Source of the DNA: Panulirus ornatus
Taxonomy: Eukaryota; Arthropoda; Malacostraca; Decapoda; Palinuridae
Direction of reading: 5' to 3'
Assembly (NCBI RefSeq): GCF_036320965.1
Contig: NC_092279.1
Coordinates: 21,882,929-21,946,928 of the forward strand
Length of the DNA: 64,000 bases
This document shows, piece after piece, positions 12,001 through 26,400 of this stretch. A program made the position numbers and the translations under genes. Numbering within the stretch: position 1 is the first letter of the stretch; every line of letters starts with the position of its first letter. The notes under the pieces are model-generated. The model worked only from the letters and a program-made list of their open reading frames with translations. It made no database searches and had not been told where the DNA came from.

Positions 12001-15000
12001 TTGAAATTTTGTAAGACTATTGTGAAAGCAGAGTTTGAATGAGTTGGCCAGAGGGAGTCTTTAGTGAAGGGTAATATGTCCATATCTTCATAAGGTGAAA
12101 GACAGGAGATATCAATTCCTTACAGGTAGGAAGGGGTACAACATATTTTGATTGTTTTAGAAATTGGTTAAATATAGTTTTAGAAATTTGTAAAATATAT
12201 GGCCCTGTAACTTAATTGCTGAGTTGAGTCAAAAGGTATGGTTTAATATTTTTAGATAAATGACACTGTGCAGACACATGACGGGTTTGCTTGTTCTAAG
12301 GAACTTGTGTTTTCCCACATGCCTGTATATGGGTCATCAGCAGTCAGTGTGTTAATTCTCTAACTTCTTTACAGAAATAATATGAGCTTTGGCACTTAAT
12401 GTATCAAATTTAACTCACTCGGCATATACAGTGTAAAAAGCCTTGTCTGTTCCCTGATGTATTTTCAGAGGCAATGTCACCTCCTTAGAAAGGAAAAATA
12501 CAGTGCCCAGAATACAAATTCCCAAAATGAAATTGTAGCCAGGAAGAGTAAAGAAAGAACAAACTTCCCCAGAGATAGCCAAACTACACTGAGGTGGGTT
12601 GCTGGTGCTTATGCAATCAGCAATCAGATGTATGATGATTTCACCCTGAGTGTCATATGCTTGTATCCACAATCAACCATAGCCTTGTATCACCTTTGTG
12701 AGTATATGAGAGGCAGACACAGTTTTTGTGGACACTGAAGATTACTCATGTAAGATTTTTTTCCCATATTGAACCTGTGTGGGCAAATTAGGTAGAAAGT
12801 GTTTCAAAAGACAGGCCCCGAGAATGCATTGCTGGATTTGTGGAAGTATTGCCTCTACAGCCCTTGCTGGGTTTGTGGTAATATGGCACCAGCAAGCCTT
12901 GGTGGGTTTGTGGAAGTATGGGGATCACTTCTCCTTTTGAATACATCAGAATAAGAATTAAAGCATTAGTAGAAGAAGCTTCCACCATTTTCCTTCATAT
13001 GCTGAGTTGGTTGAATTTGATAAAATAAGTGCCAGGGCTCATATTATTACTGTACAGAAGTTAGAGAATTAACACATTGTCTGCTGATAACCCATATACA
13101 GTGCAGAACACCTCTGTCGGTTGAGAGCAAGTACAGAGATTTCTTGGCAAATGCATGGATTATATTTCTGGAAGAAACCATTGTTGGCAAAACTGTGGTT
13201 GGTGATATATTATCACTATACAGTGGTACACCTCTGTCGGTTGAGATTAAGTACAGAGGTCTCTTGGCAAACACAGGGGTCATGTTTCTGGAAGAATCCA
13301 TTGGCAAAACTGTGGTTGGTGATATATGGCCTAGGCTTATGGAAATAGGGGTTAGGCAGGAGTGACCCATGAGAAGCATATCTTAATTCCTGTGATGAAC
13401 ATCTGACAATGAGAAATCAGTATGTTATACGACAAAGATATGTTTATTATATTGAAGTATAAAGAAATGATTCATAAACTGTACAGAAGAGTAATGGTAG
13501 ATATAATGCCGCATAGAATGATGGTAGTATACCACTCCTGATGCTCTACATATGGCCTCTTTACTCACACAAAGCTACCAACTGCTGTGCCACTCAAAAG
13601 GCTTGCCTCATTTTCCTTTAGGGTTCACACTGTTGACTCACTAACAGCAGAATGCCTCCCAACAGACACCTCACTTTCACCATTTGCAAGTTGGTCAAAT
13701 AAGTCCACTTTGTGCTCTAAAGGCATCACATTTCTTGCCTTCCTTGGGGTAGCACAGCTTACATCACAAGCTTTATACTTTGAGGCTATATCCAGTGGCA
13801 TAAAGCAACAAACATGTTTAAATTATCATAAGTTTCTTATGCATTAAGATCAGTTATGGAGTTCCTTAGCAACAGAACTGGTGACAATGCTTGAATGACA
13901 TTGTTATCTCACTCTTATGCATCACTGTATGAATCTTTATGCCGCCATTGTGCTCTATCTTGCCAATCTTGGCTAGAGGTAGCCTGCAGCCACCTAGATA
14001 CTGGGCAGAAGAAAATAGCTCAGATACTCCTGTTGTGTTGGTAAAAGATAATAGATTATCTTAATTATGTCATATATGATCTGTGGCTTTTAAAAGTCCT
14101 GGGTACAGTAAGTAGGAAAGTAGTGAGTCAGGAAACAGTTATTGGCAGCACAGACTTTTCCACATCCATTACCCATATTATTGCCACTAGGGTGGTCAGT
14201 AACCATCAAAATGCCGAATATGAAAATATGAAATAAGTAATCGAACATCATATGACATTGGCTGGCAGGGTCAGAACCCTAACTTATATTCATCTGGGAA
14301 GCTCACTACATATGTAAGAAAATTTTTACTATACAGTATTAATAGTTATATGTCACCTGTTTCAGAAAAAATATCTCTTTTGAATAGTAAGGCAAAAAAT
14401 TTATGTATTTTGATTCATTGATAATTGCTGCATAGGAACTACACTTACTATTAGCATAACTTAATGGTTTAAAATTTGACTATAATTTCAACCTTACTTT
14501 TTTACTTTTCTGAGTTGCATTTGATCTCATGCAAAGATTCTGCATATTCATTATAAGAGAGTATAGGCTGCAGGTAACTGAAAGCATAAATGCTTTAAGC
14601 AGTACCAGAGATTCAAAAAGTAGCATCATCTTGGATTATTGACTTTGATACTTGTAGATTATCCCACCTAATACCTTTTACTCAGAGCAGGTGAATAATT
14701 TTGAGTGGTAAGAAATAAGTATTCCTCTTGCTGAGCTTAAAACTTTTTTCGAATAATGGCAGGGATCCCATCATCATCCTTTTGTGGGAGCCATGTAATT
14801 TATTACTGTATAAAGTTACAAGAGAATATATGGTTTTAGAGTAACACAGAGAGACCTTTATGTATCTATAGTGAATCATTTTTCTAAGTCCTGTAGTTTT
14901 ATGTGCCATCATTCCATATGGATATGTTCTTGGGAAGTCAGGTGTATTTTATGTAGATTCTTCATAATAGGAATGAAGCTGTTTAGAAGTTGGATGTTAT

Positions 15001-18000
15001 TAATTTCCTTGCCTATACTTACTGACTAGACATGCATAAAGATATGTTGATAATGTGTATTTGCTTTTTATAATGGAAATATGCTGAGAAATATTCCCAT
15101 ATGTTTACTGGCAGAAAGGACAATGGGAGCCGCATTCCAACTGCTATGATCAACCTGGAGGTGTGGCTACCACCCACTTTTACTGAGGAGGATAGTACCA
15201 CCAAAAGTGATTGTGGATCACATGCCTCAGGCAGCAGGTGAGATGAATCACATTGTGAGCTAACCTACTGGATGAGAACAGAGATGAGAGGTAAGGAGAT
15301 GAATATGAGAACAATTAAGGAAAATGTTTTAGAATTTCAGGGAAAAAATATCTGAGATTGGTAAAGGTAGAGAGGAATGCCAGACAAATTTCACACAGTG
15401 CAGAAAGATATGCTCTGAACATTTTTTATGAATTTTAGGTTAGAATAGAAAAAAATTTCATTTCATGAAGTGATGAGAATTTTATTACAAAAAATGTAAA
15501 ATATTCAAAGAAACAGTTTTTTATGGAGGTCAAAATAAAAATTCTGTGATTCTTGGAGCAAGCAATACTTGGATTTTGAGTTTTTTACTTTGGAAACATG
15601 TTTTGACAGATTGAAGTCAGAATTTTTTTCAGCCTTGAAAGTGTTTTTTGTTTACCTGATTTAAGCTTACTTTTAATTTCATTTTTTCTAGTACAGCAAA
15701 GTATCCAAAATTTCTAAATCTTTGATAATCTCAATCTTAGAAGCTATTTAAAGGCTAAATTTCTTTGATTTTACTCTTAGTAATGGACACAAACTCATGG
15801 GCAAACATTTTATTTCAAGCGGGGCATAGTACTTTTTCTTCAGTTGGATTGTTGATATATGGAATGAATTACAAATGGGCGTAGTTGAAAGGAGCAACAT
15901 TGATACAGTTAAGAAAGGGCTAAACAGTTACTTCACTAAGTCCACGACTTTTTATTTGTATACAATTTTACAGGTATTTCTTGTGTTTGCTTTTCAGCTC
16001 TAGTCATACTGATCTATATGTTTCTGATCTTTCTTACCATCACAGACAGCCTCTTTAGGACCAGTTGGTATGTTGCTGTTTGCTTTCCTTTGTAACTGAA
16101 TTCTGCTCATCTGCATCTCCAGTTGGAACCGACAGAAATGTTAAAATACACATTGATCAGAACCAAGATGTATTCAGACCATTGCAGTACAGTATAGCAT
16201 TAAAAAACAATATGGATTATTCATTATTTTTAATATGGCGAGATTTTAACAGTAATTAAAGTAATTATAATACAGCTCTGCATACAGTAGAGTACACCCC
16301 TTGTATACCAAGTCACTCCATTTCACTGTGTCACATACATTCCTTTCACTCTCCTGCATGGTTAGGTTCTGAGCACTCAAAATGTTTACAACTCCATCCT
16401 TACATCTCCAATTTGGTCTCCCCTTCTCCATGTTCCCTCCTCTTCTTACACACATATCTTCTTTGTCAGTTTCTCGCACTTTCACTCCATGAAAATGTTA
16501 TTGTTTTTTGCTGTTTTTCTCTTTTATTAGTAATTGATCAGAAGATGAAGCTTCTGCTCTACCACTACACTTGATGTGTATAGACATCCTGGCATCGAGT
16601 AAAAGATGATTCTCTGCTGCCTAATGTGGCCTGTGGATTGGACTTATGAGTGAAATGTATATGTATACCAGGATCTCATGTATATTAGAAACATTTATTG
16701 CTCTGTAACATGCTCTGTGTACTCTCCTCAGGTTTGGCTGGTATGTGTCTAACAACAGCTACACCCAGACAGAAATCATAACAGACCACTGGCGTTCCTT
16801 CCAGCGTCAAGGGGTGACAAAGCTATTTGCACTAACACCAGAAGAGGATGCTGAACTGCGGCAGAAGTTCACCAGGACAAATGATGGGTAAGTTCATATT
16901 GAAGTTCTATCCTGTTGTAATTCAAACAGTTTTCCAGGTATTTTGTCACAGTATTATTTTTAGTAGCCCCTGGAGAATGCCATATGTCAAGTTTAGAACT
17001 TGCATAATCTCTGAATGTTGGGAACCATATGATAACTTACTTAATAGGTGCTGTTAGTCATCATATAAATTGAGTTGAGCTTATTTCAGTTCTCCATTAT
17101 TATGTTGACAGTTGAATGGGTGTTGAACATCACCTTGGTCATTGTAGGTGCTTTTTGCTGATATTACCTCTGTCTGGAAGCAATTCTGAATTGTTTGTAT
17201 GTAAATATATGTGAATTTGTTAGGGTATGTATGTATTTAAAAAAGGTTACCATACATTGTGATAAGTGTTATGAAGCTCACTCCCCCTGCTGTACTTCTG
17301 CCTCTTCCCAGTTCTTCCACCTTCCCTCCACCTCCTTCAGTGGATGGTCCACACATTTAATGCCATACCATAGCCACATATGTTAGATCATTTGTTTCAT
17401 ATTTAGTAAAAAGTGACATCATTGAATTTGCTAGTCCTCCACCTTCATTTCTTACATCTCTTCACCTCTGTTAAGCTATTTATTCATTAGATTTAGTGTT
17501 GTTAATGGCCTTGTGAAATATGTTAGCTCATTTGTTTGTATATTGATCTTTACTTTTACACATATTTCTCATACCTTAGGAAAGGAAACAAAATTTCATT
17601 TATTTTTGAAGATAATGACTGCAAAATTACAATTTTGCCATTGTTTAAGAGTTAATTAAGTAAACTGATTCAGTTGTAATTAAAGTGAAAAGTTAAGGGA
17701 TGAGACTCTACAAATTTTTTACTGTTTACTAAATGATGTCAGGTGTAAGGCTGCAAATTTTTCAGACTTTAGAATAAAGGTTATGAATGAGATGTAAGAA
17801 AAAGTCTGATAGGTCGTTTGTCATTGTAGCATTTGTTGTGTGGAATAAGGAAGGGGCTTACTTTTTAGTGTTATGAAATTTTTGGGTAGCAGTATTAGTA
17901 TTTATATATTGATTTATGGGGCTATGCCTATAATTCATAAGGGTGTTAGGAGGGAAGCATGGTTGACCACTATTCTCCCCTGGTCAGGACTTGTAAGTGT

Positions 18001-20435
18001 TCTGTTGTATTTTTCATTGTTCTTTACAGGTACTACTGTAATGCTGACTACTGCAATGAGGGCATCTACATTCCATTACACTGCAAGGGAGTAAACTATT
18101 GTGCTACACTTTTCGTCGGTGGCTTCAGTAAGTTTTGTCATTTTGTGTTCAACTGATTATTGTCAGTATAAATCTAACCATGAAGATAGGATGTTTGAGT
18201 ATATTTTTAAATGATATTAATGGTCCTGTTGCAGACACATATTCCAAGTTCTTGGTGGAGCAGGTGGTTAACCAGAAGTTGCTAGTTCGCATTGCCTGGA
18301 TAGGACCAAACCTCGACCCTCACTTCCTCTGCACCTTCAGGGGTTCTAAGCCCATGTTATTCTTTGACTGGTGGCCTAACTCACTCTCTAATTTAGATGA
18401 ATTTATGCCAGTCTCTTTCCCCTCATGCATAAGTTTCCATGGGAAGAACTCTTACTTATGTAATTATGAACTTCATACTCTGAAGAAGTTCATTTGGTCT
18501 GAACTGCTGGACTCTGCTAAAGTTGCAGTTGAGGTAATTGATACAATACCATGATTTTTTTTAGCCTTTCAAAAGAAATATTAAAGTATGCTATTACTGA
18601 TATATTCCTTTCATATATTTTGTAAGCTCATTTCAAGAACCAATTAAAGAATTGTATTGAATGAGAACAATATCATTTTAGGCAGTCAAACGGTTTTATC
18701 TACGGGAGGAAGATTACCAGGAGCTATTGGATCTGTACACAGAGCGCACCACTAGCTGCAGTGGCAACTCTTCCACTGCTCTTCAGCCAGCCAATCAGAT
18801 TATGGAGGAAGTGGCCTGTGAATGGCTGCAGCGTACATACAGTGATGGGACAGTCGTATGGAATGATTGGCTGCCACACAACTACTATGCCAAGACTGTC
18901 CTATGGATTGCAGGAATATTCCCAATGAGCAATGGAAGAAATATTGGTTTTTCCAGTGATACTTTAGTTTTTGGTATGTTATGTAATCATGAAAAGCTTT
19001 TACTTGTCTGCTTATTTTTCAAGTCATGGGAATGGAAATAGATAGGTAGAACATTTAGTTTATGGTTTTTATTTTCAATGAAATTTATTGTTTCATCACC
19101 AGTACTGTACAGCTATTAACAGTTGTTTATTCTTTCAGCTGCTCGATTGGCATATGATAATATTAACAAAAACAAAGATATCTTGCAAGATTTTGATATC
19201 CAGGTGATGAATCAGAATGGTGGGTGTAAGAGTGAGGATGTGCTAACTGCCTTTATGCATTATGTTCGAAAGGACTCCAACGACCCTACTAGTCTTGCAT
19301 TTGAACAGATGATAGGAGTTCTTGGTTAGTAATTAGTATATTTCTGTAATCTTTTATTTTTTCAGCTAATTAGCTGTACACCACTGTTACATGTTTAGAT
19401 TTAAAAAAAGTTGCATTTAAGCCTCAGCACAAGTAAAGTCATACACACATGAAAAACCAAACTAATGATTAAACATATTAATTGTTAGGGATACAACATA
19501 CAGAGGAATTTTTAAGTATCCATTATCCAGCTGGATAGCCATATAGTTGAAAATTTAATTCTTAAGTAACTGTCATGATAAAGAAGGAATTAAAAAAGGA
19601 AGAATAAAAGGCCATAACCCATCACATATATTATTAAAATTTCATTAGTGCTGAATCATTGAATTGTTTTAAACTAGAATTTTTCTCCTGTTGCTTAACT
19701 CTTATAGGCCAAGTGATACAATATTTTGCTCACTGTATGGACAGTGTGATTCCCACTCAGAATTGAAAGATATTTCTATAAAAGTAAAAAGCATGTAAAA
19801 GAAGTGCATTAACATACATAACTTATATGGCTGTGGTGTAATGCTAAAATTAATACATATCTATCTTGGATGATGCAGTTGTAGGATGGCAGAGAGAGTG
19901 GAGAATTATTCATGAGCAAATTCAGTAGTGACAGTAGTAATTGTGAAAGAAATACCTGTTAGTGTAAAGGATATGTACAAATGAGGGAGTGAGCATGAAT
20001 TTCATGGCTGTGATACACTACTACAGTTAACGCATATTTTACTCAACAGAGATAGTGGAGGTAGAGAGGTGGTGTGTTGGTTGAGAATAGGTACAACTTA
20101 GGTGAGCCTTTTGATGCAAATTTCGTAAATGACACATCACTATTTACAGTTTCTGTATACATCGATAAAATGATAGATATCATTGAGGGAATTAGCATCA
20201 TGAGGCACATCTCCAGCTGTACCTCTCCTCATTCACCATAACACCATTTTATATCCACTACCTCTACTGGGTAATTTATGTGATAACTTTAGCCCAATAT
20301 TGCACCCATATAGATTTTGCTTACTTTCTTGTTTTTATGTATCTTTACATTTACAGGTATTTCTTTCATAATTAGTGATGTCACATTAATTCTCCCCCAC
20401 TAATCCTCCACCATCCCACCCCTACATCATCCAGG

Positions 20436-20472
<37 letters not shown>

Positions 20473-23400
20473 CTTTGTCGCTGTCTCCCGCGTTTGCGAG
20501 GTAGCGCAAGGAAACAGACGGAAGAAATGCCCCCCCCCCCCCCATACACATGTACATACACACGTCCACACACGCAAATATACATACCTACACAGCTTTC
20601 CATGGTTTACTTCAGACGCTTCACATGCCTTGCTTCAATCCACTGACAGCACGTCAACCCCTGTATACCACATGACTCCAATTCACTCTATTTCTTGCCC
20701 TCCTTTCACCCTCCTGCATGTTCAGGCCCCGATCACACAAAATCTTTTTCACTCCATCTTTCCACCTCCAATTTGGTCTCCCTCTTCTCCTCGTTCCCTC
20801 CACCTCCGACACATATATCCTCTTGGTCAATCTCTCCTCACTCATTCTCTCCATGTGCCCAAACCATTTCAAAACACCCTCTTCTGCTCTCTCAACCACG
20901 CTCTTTTTATTTCCACACATCTCTCTTACCCTTACGTTACTTACTCGATCAAACCACCTCACACCACACATTGTCCTCAAACATCTCATTTCCAGCACAT
21001 CCATCCTCCTGCGCACATCTCTATCCATAGCCCACGCCTCGCAACCATACAACATTGTTGGAACCACTATTCCCTCAAACATACCCATTTTTGCTTTCCG
21101 AGATAGTGTTCTCGACTTCCACACATTTTTCAAGGCTCCCAAAATTTTCGCCCCCTCCCCCACCCTATGATCCACTTCCGCTTCCATGGTTCCATCCGCT
21201 GACAGATCCACTCCCAGATATCTAAAACACTTCACTTCCTCCAGTTTTTCTCCATTCAAACTCACCTCCCAATTGACTTGACCCTCACCCCTACTGTACC
21301 TAATAACCTTGCTCTTATTCACATTTACTCTCAACTTTCTTCTTCCACACACTTTACCAAACTCAGTCACCAGCTTCTGCAGGAATTATATACCCTAAAT
21401 GAAACGTTGTCACTGTTTATGGTTTCTGTAGGTGTTATCAGACTCCACCTCTGCTAGGTAACATCATGAGTGAAAAGTCTTCTTTGGTGAGGCTGTATCA
21501 CTGGGTGAAGTCTTGTTAAAGACCTTCTCACTCCAAAGGAGTCTACATTTCCATGTTAATGGAAGTAGCACAGCTTTGTATTGTCAGAGCCTTTGGAAAG
21601 GTCATGGGTAACACAAGGACTCTTCCATAAAGGAGAATAGGGGAGGGAGAGATCTGTGGGAGATGGGTATGTGCCAGGGAATCTATGTGTGAAAGGGATC
21701 TTAGGAACAAAGCTTCCAGTTTGACCACCATAAGGGTAGCAGTAGAGGATGGATGGGACCTTGGCAGTAGGGATCCTCAGTGATCAGTGATAATCTCACA
21801 GGTAAAGGAATTAGCAAAGAAGGGTCAAGTAGGGTAAGTTAGGGACAACTTAGGCAGTATGAGCAGCAGATTAGCACAGCTACAGTCAACTTTCCGGTAA
21901 CTTTTAGGACCAAGACTGATAAGGTCCAGTGTGGGGAGGGTCAGAATAACACGGTGAACCTAGAACAGATGGAGAACCTCTCTCTCCCACTGTTGCATGC
22001 ACAGACATTAACAGTGATAACAAACACGCATACCGGCGGTATGAAAAAGGCAAATCCAGTCCAGAAATCAACTCCAAGGAAAATAAGTTTGATATACACA
22101 AATGCCCAGAGCATCATTATGAAAATATAGTAAACGATGAAGAAGTTATAAGAGTAGGAGACTTAAACAGTCCAAACATAAACTAGAACACGTTAACAAG
22201 TGACTAAGAGGGAATGAATAAATGAATGAATGGATGAATAGAAGAGAAGGACTGATTTTCCAAAAGAAGAAAGCATGTAAGAAATTCAAATCATTGGGAA
22301 CTGATGAAAATCACCAGGAATTAGTCAAAATCCAGAGAGAACGTAAGGTCATAAGACAGAGTAAACACGAGGAAGAAAAAAGAATTTCCTTGAAAGTTCA
22401 GAATAATTCTAAGGAATTCCTCAAACATATAAGACAAAGGAAGACAGTAAAAGAAGGAATTGTACCATTTTGAAATGAACGTGACACACTAACTACTGAT
22501 GACAAGGAAATGGCTATCATACTAAATTATTTCTTTAACTCCATATTAACAATTGAAGAAACATCTCGAATACCGCATCCAGTAAAACTGTTTCAAGGAT
22601 CTGATGAAGGAGAGTTGAAGGTTAGAGAAATAGAGACCTCTGAAGAGTATACTTAGATACCTGGACCAATTAAATCCTAAGAAATCCAATGGCCCAGATA
22701 ACTTAGCTCCAAGATTTTTAAGTGGTCGGGAGACAGCTGATATACCCCATAACAAAAATATTTGACAAATCTCTCTCGGATGGTCAGGTGCCAACTGACT
22801 GGAAAGGAACAAGTGTTACTCCTGTATATAAAAAAGGAGAAAAATAATGTGCCTTGAACTATTGCCCAATTAGCCTAAAGTCAGTTTTAGGTAAAATGAT
22901 GGAAAAAATAATACCAAATAAAGCTGTCACATTTCTAGATCACAAAATTATATCAGACAACCAGCACAGTTTCTGCAATAGAAGATCCTGCCTAACAAAT
23001 TTGCTGGAATTTTTTAATGTTATCAGAATTGGAGCAAAAAAAAAAAAAGTACTGTCTGATATATTAGATTTCCAAAAGGCTTTCAATAAAGTACCTCACA
23101 AGAGACTTACATAAACTCAAAACACACAGAGTCAGTGAAGAAATCTGTTCATGGATCAAAGACTGGCTTTCCAGAAGAAAGCAGTGTGTAGTATGCTCTG
23201 AGAAAAATGCCAGAAATAAACTGTATAACGACAGCAGTAACAGGGACGCTAGAAGGCTAATTTGTAGCAGCAGGGAGTTGATGATTGCTTAAAAAATTGC
23301 TGAGTGGAGTTACATTTTATTGTCCTGTTAGACTCTTTGACACAATACTGAGAAAACATAAAGACACTGAAATAGCCTGACAAGTGCTATATAGATGCCC

Positions 23401-26400
23401 TCCCAACTGTTTCATAAATACCTCCAATCCAGACATACACCCACCAGAAACCACACTCCATAGACATACACATGGCCAGTTTCCTGAGCTCTTAGAGCCC
23501 CATTTAGATATATAGATCTTTTACACCAATTTTTCATGTGTCACTGGTCCTGCATGGTAATGATGTTTCATTATTTCCAAAATTTACAATGAAACATTTT
23601 AAAAGTGCTTTGTGTGTTCTTATCTGATATATCATATATGAAGTACATTACTAATATCCTGTCTTTATAATTCCTTTGAACTACCCATTATGTTGCCTTG
23701 AATTCTCAGGTATTGTTAAAGTGCCCTTATGAGTTCATCACTCATAAGCTCCTACATGTTATTTTTCTTTCTAGCAAATTACATATGCATTTTATAATAT
23801 TCTTTTTTTTACTCAATATATGCTGTTATTTCACAGACATTTAAGAGCATGTGATTACATCTTTTTTGTATGGATGGTTATTTATCCCAAAATTTTCATT
23901 CATCAACCATCCAAAGATTTTGCTTTCTTTAGTTAGAGCTACCATTGTACTTTTAGTCAAGGATGCATTTTTCTGGCCTCCACTTCTTAACTATGGAGTT
24001 TCTGATGTTTCTTCCTTAATTTCTTTTTATATGCTATCCTTCTGACAATCAATTTCTTCGCATTGATTTTCTCGTCCTATTGATTGTATGCATAATTTTG
24101 TCACCAAGAAAAGAAAGATGATTTTAAGGATGCCTTTGTCAAAGAATTGAGAGGTGATTGTATTTAATGCTGTGTCTTAAAGGTTTGGAAGGTGAAAATT
24201 ACATTTAGCTGTTTTTTTCAGGTCCAGCATGTTCTGACACAGTGGAGCCTCTTGCCGGTGTAGCAAAGACTTTCAATACAGTGGTGTTGTCATATAGTGC
24301 TGAGGGAGCCATCTTCAATGATCATGAAAAGTATCCTTACTTTTTCAGGACCATCCCAGAGAACAAGATGTATGGGTAAGTAGAATTTAAACTTAGTCAT
24401 GTTCTCAAATAATCTGCTGTGATATATTAGTACCAGTGAAAATGTATAGCACTGGCTTGAATAAGAAAAAATGAATTGTTTGATATCTTATCCATCAGAT
24501 TTGTTTACCTGGAATTGTTCAAGTTGTTTGAATGGAAGCAGGTGGCAACACTGACAGAGGATTGTAACAAATACAGTGAGTACCTGACATTACTTCACAA
24601 TATGCTTCCCAAGAATATGAGCCTAGAAAACCGCAAATTCCCGAAGACAATGGACAGGAACATGACAGATGTAAGTATTGTCATTAAGCTAGAGGCAGCC
24701 TTGCTCTTATTTGTGTTACATAGTTTATCTGAAGACATTATGGTAATCCAAGTAGCTTGAAGTATTTTTGCATATTCTGATTTAAAAAAATGTTTGTCAG
24801 AGAACTTTACAATGCAAATCAAACTAAGAAAGTTGTTTACTTTGTAATCTCATTGTCCTTTTTCCATCATAGGTATTAGTTTTAGGGACTGAACTGTAGA
24901 GATTGAATAATCCATGTTCCTGCATGATGTAGGTGAAGGCTGATATTGTTGGGATGGGAACCTCTTCCCTATAAGAAAACATTTAGAGCTAAAAGATTAA
25001 TATTTGTGCTTGGGCCCAACACACACCTGGATTATCAAAAGAGGAAATACGGAAATCAGAAAATGATATGAACTTATGTATGTTACTATGTAGAAGCTGA
25101 GAAAATGATGCATAATAGTTAAAATGAAAGGATGGTAGACTTTCCGTTCTGACAGGGATGTTACTTTGATAATGTCTATTTCAGTAACAAAGTAAATGTT
25201 TTCACATTTCATGCGTAATGTGTCTTGGTGAGTCAACATTGTATACCACATACAAATACCCTTTTAATCATGGCAATTTCTCCTGCAGCATCTGCTGAAG
25301 CTGAAGGCAAAGAACCTTAGGATCATCATTGGTGACTTTTATGCAAGTACAGCACGAGAGGTGTTGTGTGAGGCTTACCACCAGAACATGACAGCCAAAT
25401 ACAACTATGTATGGTTCTTGCCAAGATGGTTTGCCAACAACTGGTACAACATAGAATACTATGCTGAAAAAGACAAGAAAAAGATCCCCTGTAATACTTC
25501 CATGATGCTAGAGGTGGGTTCACTTTTGTGTGGATTTACTCTTAAGACAGTGGCACTTGAGGAAGTACAGAGTATGAGTAGGTTATGTTTTTCAGAGAAA
25601 GTAGCTTCTGAAAAAAGGATATTTTTAAAAAATTTTATTGTGTGCAACTTCTCTGCTTTGTAGTATGAAAGGATTAGTTTGTCTATAAAGGTTTTTATCT
25701 GGTATTTGAAATTAGCTGAACAGTCTGATTCTGTCTGATTCTCTGAAGAAATTTCTTAATGAATTTTAGTTGAAGAGTGGGTTGCCTAGAAGACTTGCAT
25801 GAAGTATTGGGTTTGCCTGATTCTGTTGGTCTTTTAGAATTGAGTAGGAATTTGTTCCTGTGCCATTTTGTTTGAAATTGTTGATGATGAAGATTTACTT
25901 AGATCTATATTTTGCACTTAGATTTAGATTAAGTGGTATGCTACTACTGTTTTTATGTTGCCCATTTCTTTTATATGAGTTTGCACTTTGGCTGCTGTAT
26001 CATTTAAGGTAGAGTTTGTATAGATTGACTACTGTATCCTGTAAGGTAGAGTTTGTATATGATTGAAACTATATTAGTTATTGCTTTGTGCATGTAAGTA
26101 AATCTTATGGTATCTTTTTAAGATAAAAGAAGTCTTATACATGAAATTTGAAATTGCATAATAGTAGATTTCATATAGAATTAGGGATTCTCCGTGATTT
26201 TTAGTTTTCAGACACCTTCATCATGGTGAACTCGATGAAGATTAGACCTGTCATATTTAACATTCCAGTGTCTGTAACCTCCCATTAATTGGCTCTGCTC
26301 TTGACCAGCCACAAGGCTTAGATGTTATGGTAGAGCTATAGATATTTGCGGTGGTGAGCTTTGGCCTTTTTATGCTAAGTTGTATAATATCTGCTCAAAT

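Larger units (their letters stand above)
11472..15114. other. VKR intron 3
   Basis: 3.6 kb. Apart from two small tandem repeats (12828-12930 and 13091-13330) I see only AT-rich unique-looking sequence. Confidence 0.6.
19325..24221. other. VKR intron 9
   Basis: 4.9 kb. Carries a fresh antisense LINE-A copy (20440-21381) and a CR1-like LINE (22080-23340). 19325-20430 and 21390-22080 have no recognised content. Confidence 0.6.

Noticed and set aside
13047..13379. 110-residue protein with a repeated motif
   Set aside because: The repetition is explained by the 120-base tandem duplication, and both strands are equally open.
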